The translations under genes were made by a program, and so were the position numbers. From Chromobacterium aquaticum (GTDB lineage: Bacteria > Pseudomonadota > Gammaproteobacteria > Burkholderiales > Chromobacteriaceae): a stretch of 46,809 nucleotides of DNA. The DNA lies in assembly GCF_021129195.1 (NCBI RefSeq), contig NZ_JAJOHW010000024.1, forward strand, positions 1 to 46,809, written 5' to 3'. The notes beneath the pieces are model-generated. The model was not told the DNA's origin, ran no database searches, and was given only the letters and a program-made list of their open reading frames with translations. Below, piece by piece: positions 35,204-44,647 of the stretch; position 1 is the first letter of the stretch, and the number at the start of each line of letters is the position of its first letter.

Positions 35204-35660
35204 GGCATTCCATTTGATTTAGCTACGCTTATTTGCAGTTTCAGAAATCGCCAGCTTCAGAAGCGGGGAGGGTAACGGTGGGAATGGTGATCTGAAGTTG
35301 GACCGCGGCAGTGGCGGGGTGAGCTTGGGTTGGAAATGTCATTAGCAAGTTAATTCTTATTTGATAGTATGAACATTTTCATACATTTGTATTTTGGGTC
35401 CGGATGATGAAAATTCAGCGACCCGTTTTATGTCTATGGAATAATTTTTCCGATTGCGTTGCTCTGAATTGAGACGCATCAGTTGGTGAAAGTGTGCATT
35501 TACCGCTAAACCCGTGGGTTTGCCGCAACATCGAGCAAGGCGATGACTGGCTGAGCTGAGGCCGCCGCCAGGTTTAATGGTCCGGATTGCATGTTCCGCT
35601 TCTGGGTCGGTGCCGCGCTGACTTATAGTGGTTTCATCCATCGCATTCAGGAGCCGCAGC

Positions 35661-36656
35661 ATGCGTATTGCCGTTTTTGACACCAAGAATTACGACCGTC
35701 ACGCGCTGCAGGCAGCCAATGGCAAGCATGGTCATCAGCTGCAGTTCTTCGAGCCGCGCTTGAACCTGGACACCGTGGGTCTGGCCCAGGGGTTCGACGC
35801 GGTGTGCCCCTTCGTCAACGACAGATTGGACGCCACAGTGGTGGCGAAGCTGGCTGCTGAGGGTGTGAAGCTGGTGACGCTGCGCTGCGCCGGCTACAAC
35901 GGCGTGGATCTGGCGGCTTGCCGCCAGCACGGCATCGCGGTGACCCGGGTGCCAGCCTATTCTCCGCACGCGGTGGCTGAACATGCCTTTGCTTTACTGT
36001 TGGCGGTGGTGCGCCGTATTCACAAGTCCTACACCCGGGTGCGGGAGATGGATTTTTCTCTGGATGGACTGGTGGGCTTCGATCTTCACGGCAAGACCAT
36101 GGGGGTGTTGGGCGCCGGCCGCATCGGCCAGGCCACGATGGCCATCGCCCGCGGCTTTGGCATGCGGGTGCTGGCCTATGATCTGTATCCCAATGCCGGG
36201 TTGGCGGCGAGCCTGGGCTGCGAGTTCGTGTCCTTGGACGAAATCTGGAGCCAGGCGGACGTGATCAGCCTGCATCTGCCGCTTACGGCGGACAGCCGGC
36301 ACCTGGTCAATCGCGATACGCTGGCGCGGATGAAACCGGGCGCGGTGTTGATCAATACCAGCCGCGGCGGCCTGGTCGATACCGCGGCGCTGCTGGAGGC
36401 CTTGAAGGCTGGTCGCTTGTCCGGCGTGGGCCTGGACGTGTACGAGATGGAAGAGGGCGTGTTTTTCGAGAATCTGTCGGAAAGCGGGCTGCAGGACGAT
36501 CAGTTGGCGCGGCTGCTGACCTTTCCCAATGTGTTGGTGACTTCGCACCAGGGTTTTCTGACGCGCGAGGCGCTGATGAATATCGCCGACACCACCTTGG
36601 GCAATGCCGGCGCTTTTGAGCGGGGAGAGGCGTTGGTCCACGCCATCTCCGCCTAG
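35661..36656 (+). CDS. ldhA: D-lactate dehydrogenase (2-hydroxyacid dehydrogenase)
   Basis: NADH-dependent reduction of pyruvate to D-lactate in fermentative growth. The 331-aa protein has TLRCAGYNGVDL (substrate loop), the NAD motif GAGRIG (residues 151-156), NTSRGGLVDT with the catalytic arginine, and SHQGFLT with the catalytic histidine near the C-terminus. The pattern matches LdhA rather than GhrA or SerA. An AGGAG ribosome-binding site fixes the start at 35661. It is convergent with yaaA with only 7 bp between stops. Confidence 0.93.
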   Translation: MRIAVFDTKNYDRHALQAANGKHGHQLQFFEPRLNLDTVGLAQGFDAVCPFVNDRLDATVVAKLAAEGVKLVTLRCAGYNGVDLAACRQHGIAVTRVPAYSPHAVAEHAFALLLAVVRRIHKSYTRVREMDFSLDGLVGFDLHGKTMGVLGAGRIGQATMAIARGFGMRVLAYDLYPNAGLAASLGCEFVSLDEIWSQADVISLHLPLTADSRHLVNRDTLARMKPGAVLINTSRGGLVDTAALLEALKAGRLSGVGLDVYEMEEGVFFENLSESGLQDDQLARLLTFPNVLVTSHQGFLTREALMNIADTTLGNAGAFERGEALVHAISA

Positions 36657-36663
36657 TTCAAGT

Positions 36664-37437
36664 TCAGGGCAGATCGCGGCGGAACACCCAGCTGAGCTCA
36701 TTGGAGGCCGCCGCATCGAAGGCATAGCCGGCGCTGTCGAAGTGCTTGAGCTGTTCCGGTTGGCTGACCTGATGCAGCGCGGCCCAGCGCGCCATCATGC
36801 CGCGCGCGCGCTTGGCGTAGAAGCTGATGATTTTGTACTGACCGTTCTTGCGGTCCTGGAATACCGGGGTGATCAGGCTGGCGTTGAGCTTGGCCGGCTT
36901 CACCGCCTTGAAGTACTCCTCCGAGGCCAGGTTCACCAGCACCGGGTCTTTTCTTTGCTCCAGCACCGCGTTCAGCGCGTGAGTCACGGTGTCGCCCCAG
37001 AACTCATACAGGTTTTTGCCGCGGGAAGTGTTCAGCCGGGTGCCCATCTCCAGCCGGTAGGGCTGCATCAGGTCCAGCGGCCGCAGCGTGCCGTAGAGGC
37101 CGGACAAGATGCGCAAATGGCTTTGCAAATAGCTCAACTGGCCCGGCTCCAGGCTGGCGGCGTTCAGGCCTTCGTAGACATCGCCCTTGAACGCCAGCAC
37201 CGCCTGCTTGGCATTGGCCGGGCTGAACGGCGCTTGCCAGTCATGGTAGCGGCCCACGTTCAACTGTGCCAGCGCGTCGCTGATGCTCATCAGCTTGCCG
37301 ATTTCCAGCGGGCTCTTGGCGCGCAGCGTCTGGATCAGCTCGGCGCTGTGATCCAGAAAATCCGGTTGAGTGTATTGATCAGTGGCGGCGGGGGTGTCGA
37401 AGTCCAGCGTCTTGGCTGGCGAGATGACCATCAGCAT
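36664..37437 (-). CDS. yaaA: Peroxide stress protein YaaA
   Basis: Member of the YaaA/UPF0246 family, which limits intracellular iron and DNA damage under H2O2 stress. The 257-aa protein opens [16 protein letters not shown], the family signature, and contains [26 protein letters not shown]328 is the only domain. It is transcribed toward ldhA and divergently from dtd (about 130 bp). Confidence 0.94.
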   Translation of the reverse strand: MLMVISPAKTLDFDTPAATDQYTQPDFLDHSAELIQTLRAKSPLEIGKLMSISDALAQLNVGRYHDWQAPFSPANAKQAVLAFKGDVYEGLNAASLEPGQLSYLQSHLRILSGLYGTLRPLDLMQPYRLEMGTRLNTSRGKNLYEFWGDTVTHALNAVLEQRKDPVLVNLASEEYFKAVKPAKLNASLITPVFQDRKNGQYKIISFYAKRARGMMARWAALHQVSQPEQLKHFDSAGYAFDAAASNELSWVFRRDLP

Positions 37438-37569
37438 GAGGCGAATCCTTATTGAGCAAGCTCCATTGTACTGGACTGAGCCCGGCTTGGCCCGCCTCGT
37501 GACCAGCGGCGGGCTTGGCCCTAGAATGCAAGTCTGGATTTGAATTCATTTTTCCGGCAAGGAGACGGC

Positions 37570-38022
37570 ATGAGGGTATTGGTGCAAAGGGTGCGGCAGG
37601 CATCGGTCACGGTGGAGGGGGCAGTGCGCGGCGAGATCGGTGCGGGCTTGCTGTTGCTGGTGGGTGTGGAAGAAGCGGACGGGCCGGAGGATATCGTCTG
37701 GTTGACGCGCAAGCTCAGCCAACTGCGTATTTTCAATGACGAGGCCGGGGTGATGAACCGTTCGGTGCTGGATTGCGGCGGCGAGGTGCTGGCGGTCAGC
37801 CAGTTCACCCTGTTCGCCAGCACCAAGAAGGGGAACCGGCCGTCGTACTCGCGGGCCGCGCGGCCAGAGCGGTCCAAACCGCTGTTCGATCAATTCGTCG
37901 CCGCGATGGCGCAAGCCCTGGGCAAGCCAGTGCCCGCCGGGGTGTTCGGTGCCGATATGCAGGTGGCGCTGGTCAATGACGGCCCGGTGACCATCTGGCT
38001 GGACAGCAAGTCCATGGAGTAG
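37570..38022 (+). CDS. dtd: D-aminoacyl-tRNA deacylase
   Basis: Frees D-amino acids (and Gly) from mischarged tRNAs. The 150-aa protein starts [15 protein letters not shown]. It has the two active-site motifs SQFTLFA (77-83) and NDGPVT (136-141), the latter containing the Gly-cisPro element that gives chiral proofreading. AGGAG precedes ATG 37570. The next gene follows after 6 bp. Confidence 0.96.
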   Translation: MRVLVQRVRQASVTVEGAVRGEIGAGLLLLVGVEEADGPEDIVWLTRKLSQLRIFNDEAGVMNRSVLDCGGEVLAVSQFTLFASTKKGNRPSYSRAARPERSKPLFDQFVAAMAQALGKPVPAGVFGADMQVALVNDGPVTIWLDSKSME

Positions 38023-38028
38023 ACGCGG

Positions 38029-39108
38029 ATGAATGCGAGCCGGCTGACATCGTGGCGGATATTGCTGACGCCTTATTACCTGAACCTGTACGCGCGGCAG
38101 GCGCATGTGCTGCGCGTGGCCGCGGCGTTCTGGGTCGGACTGGCGCTGAACCTGTTGTTCACCATCCCGCACGGCAGCTGGATGCTGGTGACCATTCTGA
38201 TCGTGCTGGGCAGTGTGCCGCATTGGGGCGGAGTGAGGCGCAAGGCCTTGCAGCGCATGGGCGGCTCCTTGCTGGGGGCAGCCGCGGGCCTGGTGGCGAT
38301 GGCCCTGTACCGCCATTCGCCGTTGTCCTGCTATGCATGGATGACGGCGCTGGTGATGCTCAGCGCCTGGTTCGCATTGGGCAAGGGCGAATACCTGGCC
38401 TTGCTGGTGGGCCTGACCATGGTGATCGTGGCCGGCCTGGGCAATGAACCGGTGGAAGCGGCGCTGTGGCGCGGCTTCAATGTGCTGGCCGGTTCGTTGC
38501 TGGGGCTGGCCGCCGCCGGCCTGTTTCCGCTGCGGGCGATAGACAGCTGGCGTTTCCTGCTGGCGGACAATCTGCGCGAAGCGGCGGCGCTGTACAGCAA
38601 GATCGCGCGGCGCCGCGAGGTGGACGCCGGCGTGGCGCTGGAACGCTTCAACGGCAGGCTGATACGCATGCGCGCGCTGGTGGCGGCTGCGGTGCAGGAA
38701 TCCGGCCTGCCGGCCGCGCGTTTCGACGCGATCCAACGGCGCCAGCGCTCCTTGTGCAGCTTGCTGGACCGGATGGGCGAGGTGGCGCAGGCCACGCCGG
38801 CGCTCAGCGATGGCGCGGAACAGCGCCGCGCCATCGTCCGGGTCTTGATGCGGGCGGCGCATGGCATGCGCTTCAATCAGCCGGCGCTGCTGGCGGAGCC
38901 GCTGGACGCGGCGCTGAGTCCGCTGGCGCTGGACAAGCCATCGTATTGCCATTGGCTGGCGGCGGAGTTCAACCTCGCCAGCGAGCATCTGCGCGCGGAT
39001 CTGGCGGAACTGCTGCCCCTGCTGATGCAAGTGCCGCCGCCCAGCCGTGGCATTTTGCTGCTGGTTTGGCACTGGCTGAGCAGCGCCAGCCAGGGGCGCA
39101 GCCGCTAG
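38029..39108 (+). CDS. FUSC-family inner-membrane protein
   Basis: A 359-aa protein of the fusaric-acid-resistance-like (FUSC) family. The N-terminal half has about six membrane segments (residues about 25-170), including the family pattern HGSWMLVTILIVLG and GGSLLGAAAGLVAMALY. The C-terminal half is a soluble helical domain rich in Arg, Leu and Ala. Full FUSC pumps often have two such halves, so this is a single-unit form, probably dimeric. Substrate unknown; aromatic-acid efflux is known for some relatives. Likely cotranscribed with dtd. Confidence 0.87.
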   Translation: MNASRLTSWRILLTPYYLNLYARQAHVLRVAAAFWVGLALNLLFTIPHGSWMLVTILIVLGSVPHWGGVRRKALQRMGGSLLGAAAGLVAMALYRHSPLSCYAWMTALVMLSAWFALGKGEYLALLVGLTMVIVAGLGNEPVEAALWRGFNVLAGSLLGLAAAGLFPLRAIDSWRFLLADNLREAAALYSKIARRREVDAGVALERFNGRLIRMRALVAAAVQESGLPAARFDAIQRRQRSLCSLLDRMGEVAQATPALSDGAEQRRAIVRVLMRAAHGMRFNQPALLAEPLDAALSPLALDKPSYCHWLAAEFNLASEHLRADLAELLPLLMQVPPPSRGILLLVWHWLSSASQGRSR

Positions 39109-39118
39109 CGGCGGACAA

Positions 39119-39150
39119 GAAAAAAGCCAGGGCGAGCCCTGGCTTTTTCT
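39119..39150. terminator. Bidirectional terminator between FUSC gene and mltD
   Basis: A perfect 12-bp stem (39121-39132 with 39137-39148) with a CGAG loop, starting with five A and ending with five T, so it serves both convergent genes. Confidence 0.9.
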
Positions 39151-39164
39151 GTGTGCCGATGCGT

Positions 39165-40943
39165 TTACAGGCCCTGGATGCGCACTTTCTGCCCCGGTTG
39201 CAAGCGGGTCAGCTGGCGGGAGTCGTTCCAGCGCTGGATATCGTTGTGGTTGACGCCGAAGCGGCGGGCGATGCTGAACAGCGTGTCGCCGCGCTGCACC
39301 ACGTATTCCGCCGGCACGCTGCCGGTGGCGCGTTGGCTGGTCTGCAGGCCGCTGACCTTCAGCAAGGCGTCCTGCTGCGCGTTGGCGCGGCTGTTGTCGG
39401 CCAGCAGCGTTACGCTGACGCCTTTGTCTATGGGCTTGTTGATGTTGAGCACCTGGCCCACTTTGACGATGTTGGAGTCCATGCCGTTGACGGTTTTCAA
39501 GTCGTCCAGGCCAATATCGAAGCGGCGGGCGATGCTGTACAGCGTATCGCCGGCGGTCACGGTGTAGTTGCCGTCGGCATCGGCGCTGATTGCGGCCGGG
39601 GCCGCGGCCACGGTTTCCGCCGGCTTGATGTCCTGACGCGGCGCGGCGGCCGGAGCCGGGCTGGCCAGGGCCACCTGCACGGGTTTGGCTTCGGCGGGTT
39701 GGACGCTGGGCACCGGTATCGCTTTCGGGCTGTCCGCCTGCGCCAGCAGGGTGGCGCCGTTGCCGCTCTCAGGCAGCGAGGTATCGGTGGCGTCCAGCGG
39801 GCGGATGTCGCGCTGGTCCTTGCTCATCGCCACCAACACGGGCTGGCCGGCTTTCAGCGAGCCGCTGGACAGATTGTTGGCGGCCAGCAGCTGGCCCGCG
39901 CTCATGCCGTGCTCGCTGGCGATCTGGCTGGCGCTGGTGTCGGCCGGCGGGGTGTAAACCTCCCAGGTCAGCAGCGGCTTGTCCCACTTGGCCAGATTGG
40001 CCTCGAACTTGTCGGCCTTGGCCGCCGGGATCAGCATCTGCCGGCCGTTCTTGTGCGCGTACACCGGCAGATTGAACGCCGGGTTCAGCTCCTTGAATTC
40101 ATTGATGGACATGCCGGCCAGTTTGGCGGCGATGTCGATATTCATATGCTTGCCGGTGGATACTGCGACGAAATAGGGCTTGTTGGGGAATTTGTCCAGG
40201 CGCACGCCGAACTTGGCCGGATCATTGAGAATATTGCGTACCGCCAGCAACTTGGGCGCGTAGTTGCGCGTCTCGTTGGGCATGCGGATATTCTCGTAAG
40301 TCACTTCCTGCCCGCTGGCCTGCAGGCGGGCGATGGCGCGGGAAACATTGCCTTCGCCCCAGTTATAGGCGGCCAGCGCGATATTCCAGTCGCCGAATTG
40401 CGCGTACAGGTTTTCCAGATAATCCAGCGCGGCGCGGGTGGCTTCGGTCACATCGCGGCGACCGTCGTACCACCAGGTTTGCTCCAGGCCATACTGGCGG
40501 CCGGTGGCCGGCATGAACTGCCACAGGCCGGCGGCGCCGACATGGGACTTGGCGGTGGGTACGAAGGCGCTTTCCACCAGTGGCAGCAGCGCCAGTTCGG
40601 TGGGCATGCCGCGGCGCTCCACCTCGTTCATGATGTGAAACAGATATTTTCTGCTGCGGTCCAGCGTGCGGCGGAAATATTCCGGCTTGCTGGCATAAAA
40701 GCGTTCCTGGCGCCGCACGATGTCGGCATTCACTTCCGGCAGTTGGAAACCTTCGCGAGCGCGTTCCCAAACATTATCGCCATTGCGTAGCAGGCTGGAG
40801 TTCAGCAGCATCATGTCCAGGCCCGCGGCCAGGCCCTCGTCCACGCCGACGGATTGGCGAAACGCCCCATTCTCCGCATGCGCGGCAGAGGCAAACACAA
40901 CAGCAAATGACAACGATAGTGCCAATGGGGTGAAGCGATTCAT
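39165..40943 (-). CDS. mltD: Membrane-bound lytic murein transglycosylase D with LysM repeats
   Basis: Cleaves peptidoglycan glycan strands with formation of 1,6-anhydro-MurNAc. The 592-aa protein has a signal peptide (residues 1-23, AHA cleavage). The SLT domain has catalytic Glu124 in LPLVESAF and the GLWQFMPATG motif at 139-148. LysM modules lie at the C-terminus (about 468-510, TVTAGDTLYSIARRF, and about 548-590, VVQRGDTLFSIARRF), with a weaker one near 330-380. A Pro/Ala-rich linker separates them. No lipobox cysteine is evident at the cleavage site, unlike E. coli MltD. Confidence 0.93.
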   Translation of the reverse strand: MNRFTPLALSLSFAVVFASAAHAENGAFRQSVGVDEGLAAGLDMMLLNSSLLRNGDNVWERAREGFQLPEVNADIVRRQERFYASKPEYFRRTLDRSRKYLFHIMNEVERRGMPTELALLPLVESAFVPTAKSHVGAAGLWQFMPATGRQYGLEQTWWYDGRRDVTEATRAALDYLENLYAQFGDWNIALAAYNWGEGNVSRAIARLQASGQEVTYENIRMPNETRNYAPKLLAVRNILNDPAKFGVRLDKFPNKPYFVAVSTGKHMNIDIAAKLAGMSINEFKELNPAFNLPVYAHKNGRQMLIPAAKADKFEANLAKWDKPLLTWEVYTPPADTSASQIASEHGMSAGQLLAANNLSSGSLKAGQPVLVAMSKDQRDIRPLDATDTSLPESGNGATLLAQADSPKAIPVPSVQPAEAKPVQVALASPAPAAAPRQDIKPAETVAAAPAAISADADGNYTVTAGDTLYSIARRFDIGLDDLKTVNGMDSNIVKVGQVLNINKPIDKGVSVTLLADNSRANAQQDALLKVSGLQTSQRATGSVPAEYVVQRGDTLFSIARRFGVNHNDIQRWNDSRQLTRLQPGQKVRIQGL

Positions 40944-41112
40944 TTGGCGGGCCCGGAATTCTGATTTCGGCTGATGCTAAACAGCCAACATAGGGGTGTC
41001 AACCAAAAAGCCAAATTAATTCATGCGCTTTGCTGACATATAGGCCATGCAGACTGTCATGTGCCAGTTATTTTTTACAGTGGCGATCACGATTCAGCTT
41101 ATTGTCATGGTT

Positions 41113-41877
41113 TTAAAAGCGGTTTTTCCATTCCCGCAGCGCAGCAAACACCTCGACAACGTCATGCAGCGGCTGCCCGCTCCAATGCGCCGCGGCTTGC
41201 CGCACCGCCGGCGCGTCCGCGCGCAGGAACGGGTTGCTGGCGCGTTCCAGGCTCATGGTGGACGGCAGCGTGGGCAGATTTTGCTCGCGTAGTTTCTGGT
41301 CTCGGCTCATGCGGATGGCCAGCACCGGGTTGCCGGGGTCCACCGTCAGCGCGAAGTGCAGATTGGACAAGGTGTATTCATGCGCCGGATACACCTTGGT
41401 GGCGTCCGGCAGCGCGGCCAGCTTGCTCAGCGAATCGTGCATCTGCCGCGGCGTGCCTTCGAACAGCCGGCCACAGCCGGCGCCGAACAGGGTGTCGCCG
41501 CAGAACAGCGCGCCGGCTATCAGGTAGGCCAGATGGTTCAGCGTGTGCCCCGGAACCTCCAGCACCGTGGCCGTGCCGAAGGAAAGCTCGACGCTGGCGC
41601 CCTCCATCACCGGATGGTTGACGGCGGCGATGTCGGCCGGACCGTAGACCGCGGCCTGCGGCCAGCGTGTCAGCAGCTCGGCCACGCCGCCGATGTGGTC
41701 GGCATGATGGTGAGTAATCAGGATGGCTTCCAGCTGCAGGCCTTCGCGCTGCAGGAAGGCGATGGCCGGCGCGGCTTCGCCCGGGTCAACCACGACAGCG
41801 CGGCCGCCATGATGTAAAACCCAGATATAATTGTCACTGAAGGCCCCTACCGGGCTGACGGTGAATTTGGCTGGCAT
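41113..41877 (-). CDS. gloB: Hydroxyacylglutathione hydrolase (glyoxalase II)
   Basis: Hydrolyses S-lactoylglutathione to D-lactate and glutathione, the last step of methylglyoxal detoxification. The 254-aa metallo-beta-lactamase-fold protein has the metal site THHHADH at residues 55-61, then VPGHTLNHLAY and GDTLFGAGCGRLFEGT with further metal ligands, and YPAHEYTLSNLHFA. It is divergent from a methyltransferase gene with only 13 bp between starts. Confidence 0.95.
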   Translation of the reverse strand: MPAKFTVSPVGAFSDNYIWVLHHGGRAVVVDPGEAAPAIAFLQREGLQLEAILITHHHADHIGGVAELLTRWPQAAVYGPADIAAVNHPVMEGASVELSFGTATVLEVPGHTLNHLAYLIAGALFCGDTLFGAGCGRLFEGTPRQMHDSLSKLAALPDATKVYPAHEYTLSNLHFALTVDPGNPVLAIRMSRDQKLREQNLPTLPSTMSLERASNPFLRADAPAVRQAAAHWSGQPLHDVVEVFAALREWKNRF

Positions 41878-41890
41878 AAGGCTTCTCTTG

Positions 41891-42652
41891 ATGAAGAATT
41901 CGTTTAGCGACTGGCTGACCTCCAGCGAATTGGGTCGCTATCTGCTGGAGCGCGAGCAGGCTTATTTCGACCGCGCCGTCGCCGACGTGTTCGGATTCCA
42001 CGCGGTGCAGCTGGGTTTGCCGGAAGTGGATTTCCTGCGCGCCAACCGCATCCCATGGCAGTGCCGCGTCGCCGCCTCCGGGCCGGCGCACATCGCCTGC
42101 AATCCTGAGCAACTGCCGTTTGAAAGCCGCAGCCTGGACCTGCTGGTGATGCCGCATGTGCTGGATTTTACCACCGTGCCGCACCAGGTACTGCGTGAAG
42201 CCGAACGCGTGTTGATGCCGGAAGGGCGTTTGATCCTCACCGGCTTCAATCCGGTATCGCTATGGGGCGTGCGCAGGCTGATCCAGGGCCGCGCCGCGGT
42301 GCCGTGGAGCGGCCATTTCCTGTCGCTGGTGCGCATCAAGGACTGGCTGACACTGCTGGAGCTGGAGCCCGCCGCCGGCGGCTTCATGGCTTACGCGCCG
42401 CCGTTTTCCCGTTGCGACTGGGTGCAGCGCTTCGGTTTCATGGAGCGCGCCGGCGATCGCTGGTGGCCGCTGGCCGCCGGGGTGTACGGCATCGAGGCCG
42501 TCAAGCGTCAGCGCGGCATGCGGCTGATTCTGCCCAGTTGGAAACAGGCCAAGGCCAAGGCCGGCCTGGCGGTGGCCGCCGGCAATGAGCGCCATCACAG
42601 CCATCGCGGCTACGACACAACAGACCAAGCGGGGCAGGAACCCCGTCAATAA
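41891..42652 (+). CDS. SAM-dependent methyltransferase, YafS-like
   Basis: A 253-aa protein of the class I methyltransferase superfamily. The core pattern is CNPEQLPFESRSLDLLVMPHVLDFTTVPHQVLREAERVLMPEGRLILTGFNP, motifs II to IV. The Gly-rich SAM loop of motif I is degenerate. Its place between gloB (divergent) and rnhA matches E. coli yafS, an uncharacterised methyltransferase gene in the same setting. rnhA begins 9 bp after its stop. Confidence 0.85.
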   Translation: MKNSFSDWLTSSELGRYLLEREQAYFDRAVADVFGFHAVQLGLPEVDFLRANRIPWQCRVAASGPAHIACNPEQLPFESRSLDLLVMPHVLDFTTVPHQVLREAERVLMPEGRLILTGFNPVSLWGVRRLIQGRAAVPWSGHFLSLVRIKDWLTLLELEPAAGGFMAYAPPFSRCDWVQRFGFMERAGDRWWPLAAGVYGIEAVKRQRGMRLILPSWKQAKAKAGLAVAAGNERHHSHRGYDTTDQAGQEPRQ

Positions 42653-42661
42653 CGAGACAGC

Positions 42662-43105
42662 ATGACGACAGAAGACAAAGTAGAGATGTATACCGACGGC
42701 GCCTGCAAGGGCAATCCGGGGCCGGGCGGCTGGGGCGCGCTATTGCGCTTCAAGGGCAAGGAAAAGGAATTGTGCGGCGGCGAGGCCAATACCACCAATA
42801 ACCGCATGGAGCTGCTGGCGGTGATCAAGGGCCTGGCCACCTTGAACCGGCCGTGTAAAGTGGTGGTGTATACCGACTCCCAATACGTGCAAAAGGGCAT
42901 TTCCGAATGGATACACGGCTGGAAGGCGCGCGGCTGGAAAACCGCGGCCAAGGAGCCGGTGAAAAACGCCGATCTGTGGCAGCAACTGGACGCGGAACGC
43001 AACCGCCATCTGCATGTGGAATGGCGCTGGGTCAAAGGCCACGCCGGTCATGAATACAATGAAAGGGCGGACCAACTAGCCAACCGCGGCGTAGAGCTGG
43101 CTTGA
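42662..43105 (+). CDS. rnhA: Ribonuclease HI
   Basis: Degrades the RNA strand of RNA-DNA hybrids, including R-loops and primers. The 147-aa protein has the catalytic acidic residues Asp12 ([16 protein letters not shown]), Glu50 (NNRMEL) and Asp72 (YTDSQYV), and the C-terminal [18 protein letters not shown] with the fourth. The basic-protrusion-like [13 protein letters not shown] is present as in E. coli. Confidence 0.97.
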   Translation: MTTEDKVEMYTDGACKGNPGPGGWGALLRFKGKEKELCGGEANTTNNRMELLAVIKGLATLNRPCKVVVYTDSQYVQKGISEWIHGWKARGWKTAAKEPVKNADLWQQLDAERNRHLHVEWRWVKGHAGHEYNERADQLANRGVELA

Positions 43106-43154
43106 TCCTGCGGCGGCGAATCCTGGCGCCGCGGGCCTGGTTTGCGTGTTGCGG

Positions 43155-43181
43155 AACCGGGCCGGTGCGCCGGGTTTTTTA
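43155..43181 (+). terminator. Probable intrinsic terminator after rnhA
   Basis: A GC-rich imperfect hairpin (ACCGG/CCGGGT around 43156-43175, inner CCGG-TGCG-CCGG) followed by six T. Confidence 0.6.
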
Positions 43182-43294
43182 ACCTTTTTTTAGATTGTTA
43201 TCGGCTTTTTCCGCTCTCCATTAATCTGAGTCCGCCAATGAGAACGCTTAATTACTTTGGCAAACTTAACTCATTAATTTATGGAGAACAAAAC

Positions 43295-43777
43295 ATGAAG
43301 CCATTCCTTCTTGCGGTCGCCGGCGCGCTGACCATGTGCAGCGTTCAGGCCATGGCCGCCGAGACTTATACTCTGGATCTGATTAACAATAACACTCGCT
43401 GTGACCTCGAGTATAAGTTGCCAAGCAACCCGGATAAGAAAAAAGTCGCCCCAGGCGGCAAGGCCAATCTGGTCATCTCTGATGATCAAGTGGTGATTTA
43501 TCCGGCCACCACGTTCGGCGGTAACTGTTATCTCGATCAAACCCTGGAGTTAACAATGACAGGGCAGGGCTCCGCTGAACTACTCAGCTCCAACTGGACT
43601 GGCGCAGGCAGGCCCGTGGTGATCAAGGGCAATCTTGGCGTTGCCTCCTTTATTTTCGACAAAACCGTGAAGGGGGGGCACAGCAGCGCGATTGGGGTGA
43701 TCAATCGCAGCTTCAATAACCTGGATGGCAATACGCGCGTGATCAAGATTGAGGCCAACGACCCCGCGGCTAGCTGA
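43295..43777 (+). CDS. Secreted hypothetical protein, 160 aa
   Basis: I do not recognise the family. It has a signal peptide (MKPFLLAVAGALTMCSVQAMA), two cysteines in the mature part (TRCDLEY and GGNCYLD) that could pair, and a beta-strand-rich composition (ANLVISDDQVVIYP). GGAGAA sits 8 bp before ATG 43295; the frame is open further upstream but that region holds a T-rich leader. It lies upstream of the Rcs-like pair on the same strand, and any link is untested. Confidence 0.8.
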   Translation: MKPFLLAVAGALTMCSVQAMAAETYTLDLINNNTRCDLEYKLPSNPDKKKVAPGGKANLVISDDQVVIYPATTFGGNCYLDQTLELTMTGQGSAELLSSNWTGAGRPVVIKGNLGVASFIFDKTVKGGHSSAIGVINRSFNNLDGNTRVIKIEANDPAAS

Positions 43778-43850
43778 CGGCGCGTCCTCTATTCGTCGCC
43801 CTTGGCGGGAAACCCCGCGGGCTTGAGTGGCGGAAGAGCAAAATAAAATC

Positions 43851-43889
43851 CGGCCCGGACCCGGCGCGTTAGCGCGGCGGTCCGGGCCG
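43851..43889. repeat. Strong nested stem-loop
   Basis: An 11-bp perfect stem CGGCCCGGACC (43851-43861)/GGTCCGGGCCG (43879-43889) whose loop contains a smaller GCGC/GCGC dyad. It ends the hypothetical secreted gene region. A T-rich flank (ATTTTATTTT) is on the minus side only, so direction of action is unclear. Confidence 0.6.
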
Positions 43890-43990
43890 CTTCGATATTG
43901 GGCTGCGGGAGTGGATTTATGGGCTTAAGGCTGAAGCCGGACCTAATATTCAAGAGGCGGTGGGCCGTGCCCGGCACCTCAAAGGACATC

Positions 43991-44647
43991 ATGAAAACGC
44001 ATCACATCATAGTGGCGGACGACCACCCGATGGTGGTCAATGGCTTGATTCATATTTTAAGGGATAAGGCCGGGCTGGAGATCTCCGCGACGGCCTCCAG
44101 CACCGACGAATTGTTCGCCGCGCTGGAATCCAAGCCCTGCGACATTCTGGTTTGCGATTTCTCCATGCCTTCGGGCGAACTCAGCGACGGGGTGCTGATG
44201 TTCAGCCGCATCCGCCGCCAGTTTCCCGGCCTTGGCATCGTGACTCTGACCATGGTGGATCAACTGCCGGCGATACGGGCCTTGCTGGACCTGGGCATCC
44301 ATTGCATCGTCAGCAAGCGGGATGCCGAGGAGCACCTGTCCCGAGCGCTGCTCTGTGCAATGCAGGCGCGCAAGTTCTTTTCCCCGGCGATGGCCGAGAT
44401 CGTCGACAAGATCGAACTGGAGCGCCGCACCGCCGGCAAGCAGGAATTGACCACGCGCGAGGCGGAAGTGGTGCGCTTGTTCGCTGCCGGCATGACCGTT
44501 ACGGAAATCGCCGCCAAACTGAAACGCAGTAAAAAAACCATCAGCACCCAGAAAATGAGCGCCATGCGGAAAATGGGCGTGCAGCGGGATTCGGACTTGG
44601 TGATGCAGTTTCTGGGCCTGATGGACGCGCGCGAGTCATCCACTTGA
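43991..44647 (+). CDS. RcsB-like LuxR-family response regulator
   Basis: A 218-aa two-component regulator. The receiver domain has the acidic pair Asp10-Asp11, phosphoacceptor Asp56 (VCDFSMP) and Lys in IVSKRD. A LuxR helix-turn-helix lies near 152-200 (TTREAEVVRLFAAGMTVTEIAAKL). Several stretches follow E. coli RcsB unusually closely: VADDHPMVVNG, DGVLMFSRIRRQFPGL, and KRSKKTISTQKMSAMRKMGV. An AAAGGA ribosome-binding site fixes the start. Its stop overlaps the TTG start of the kinase gene, so both are coupled. Confidence 0.92.
   Translation: MKTHHIIVADDHPMVVNGLIHILRDKAGLEISATASSTDELFAALESKPCDILVCDFSMPSGELSDGVLMFSRIRRQFPGLGIVTLTMVDQLPAIRALLDLGIHCIVSKRDAEEHLSRALLCAMQARKFFSPAMAEIVDKIELERRTAGKQELTTREAEVVRLFAAGMTVTEIAAKLKRSKKTISTQKMSAMRKMGVQRDSDLVMQFLGLMDARESST

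Larger units (their letters stand above)
34291..35660. other. 1.37-kb AT-rich accessory stretch with decayed ORFs
   Basis: Strongly AT-rich between about 34300 and 35050, with a near pure A/T run at 34796-34850. Besides the two small ORFs listed separately, an open Gly-rich frame without a start (about 35229-35345, ending in SLGWKCH) looks like a gene remnant. The sequence returns to normal GC just before ldhA. No integrase or transposase was seen. Confidence 0.55.
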
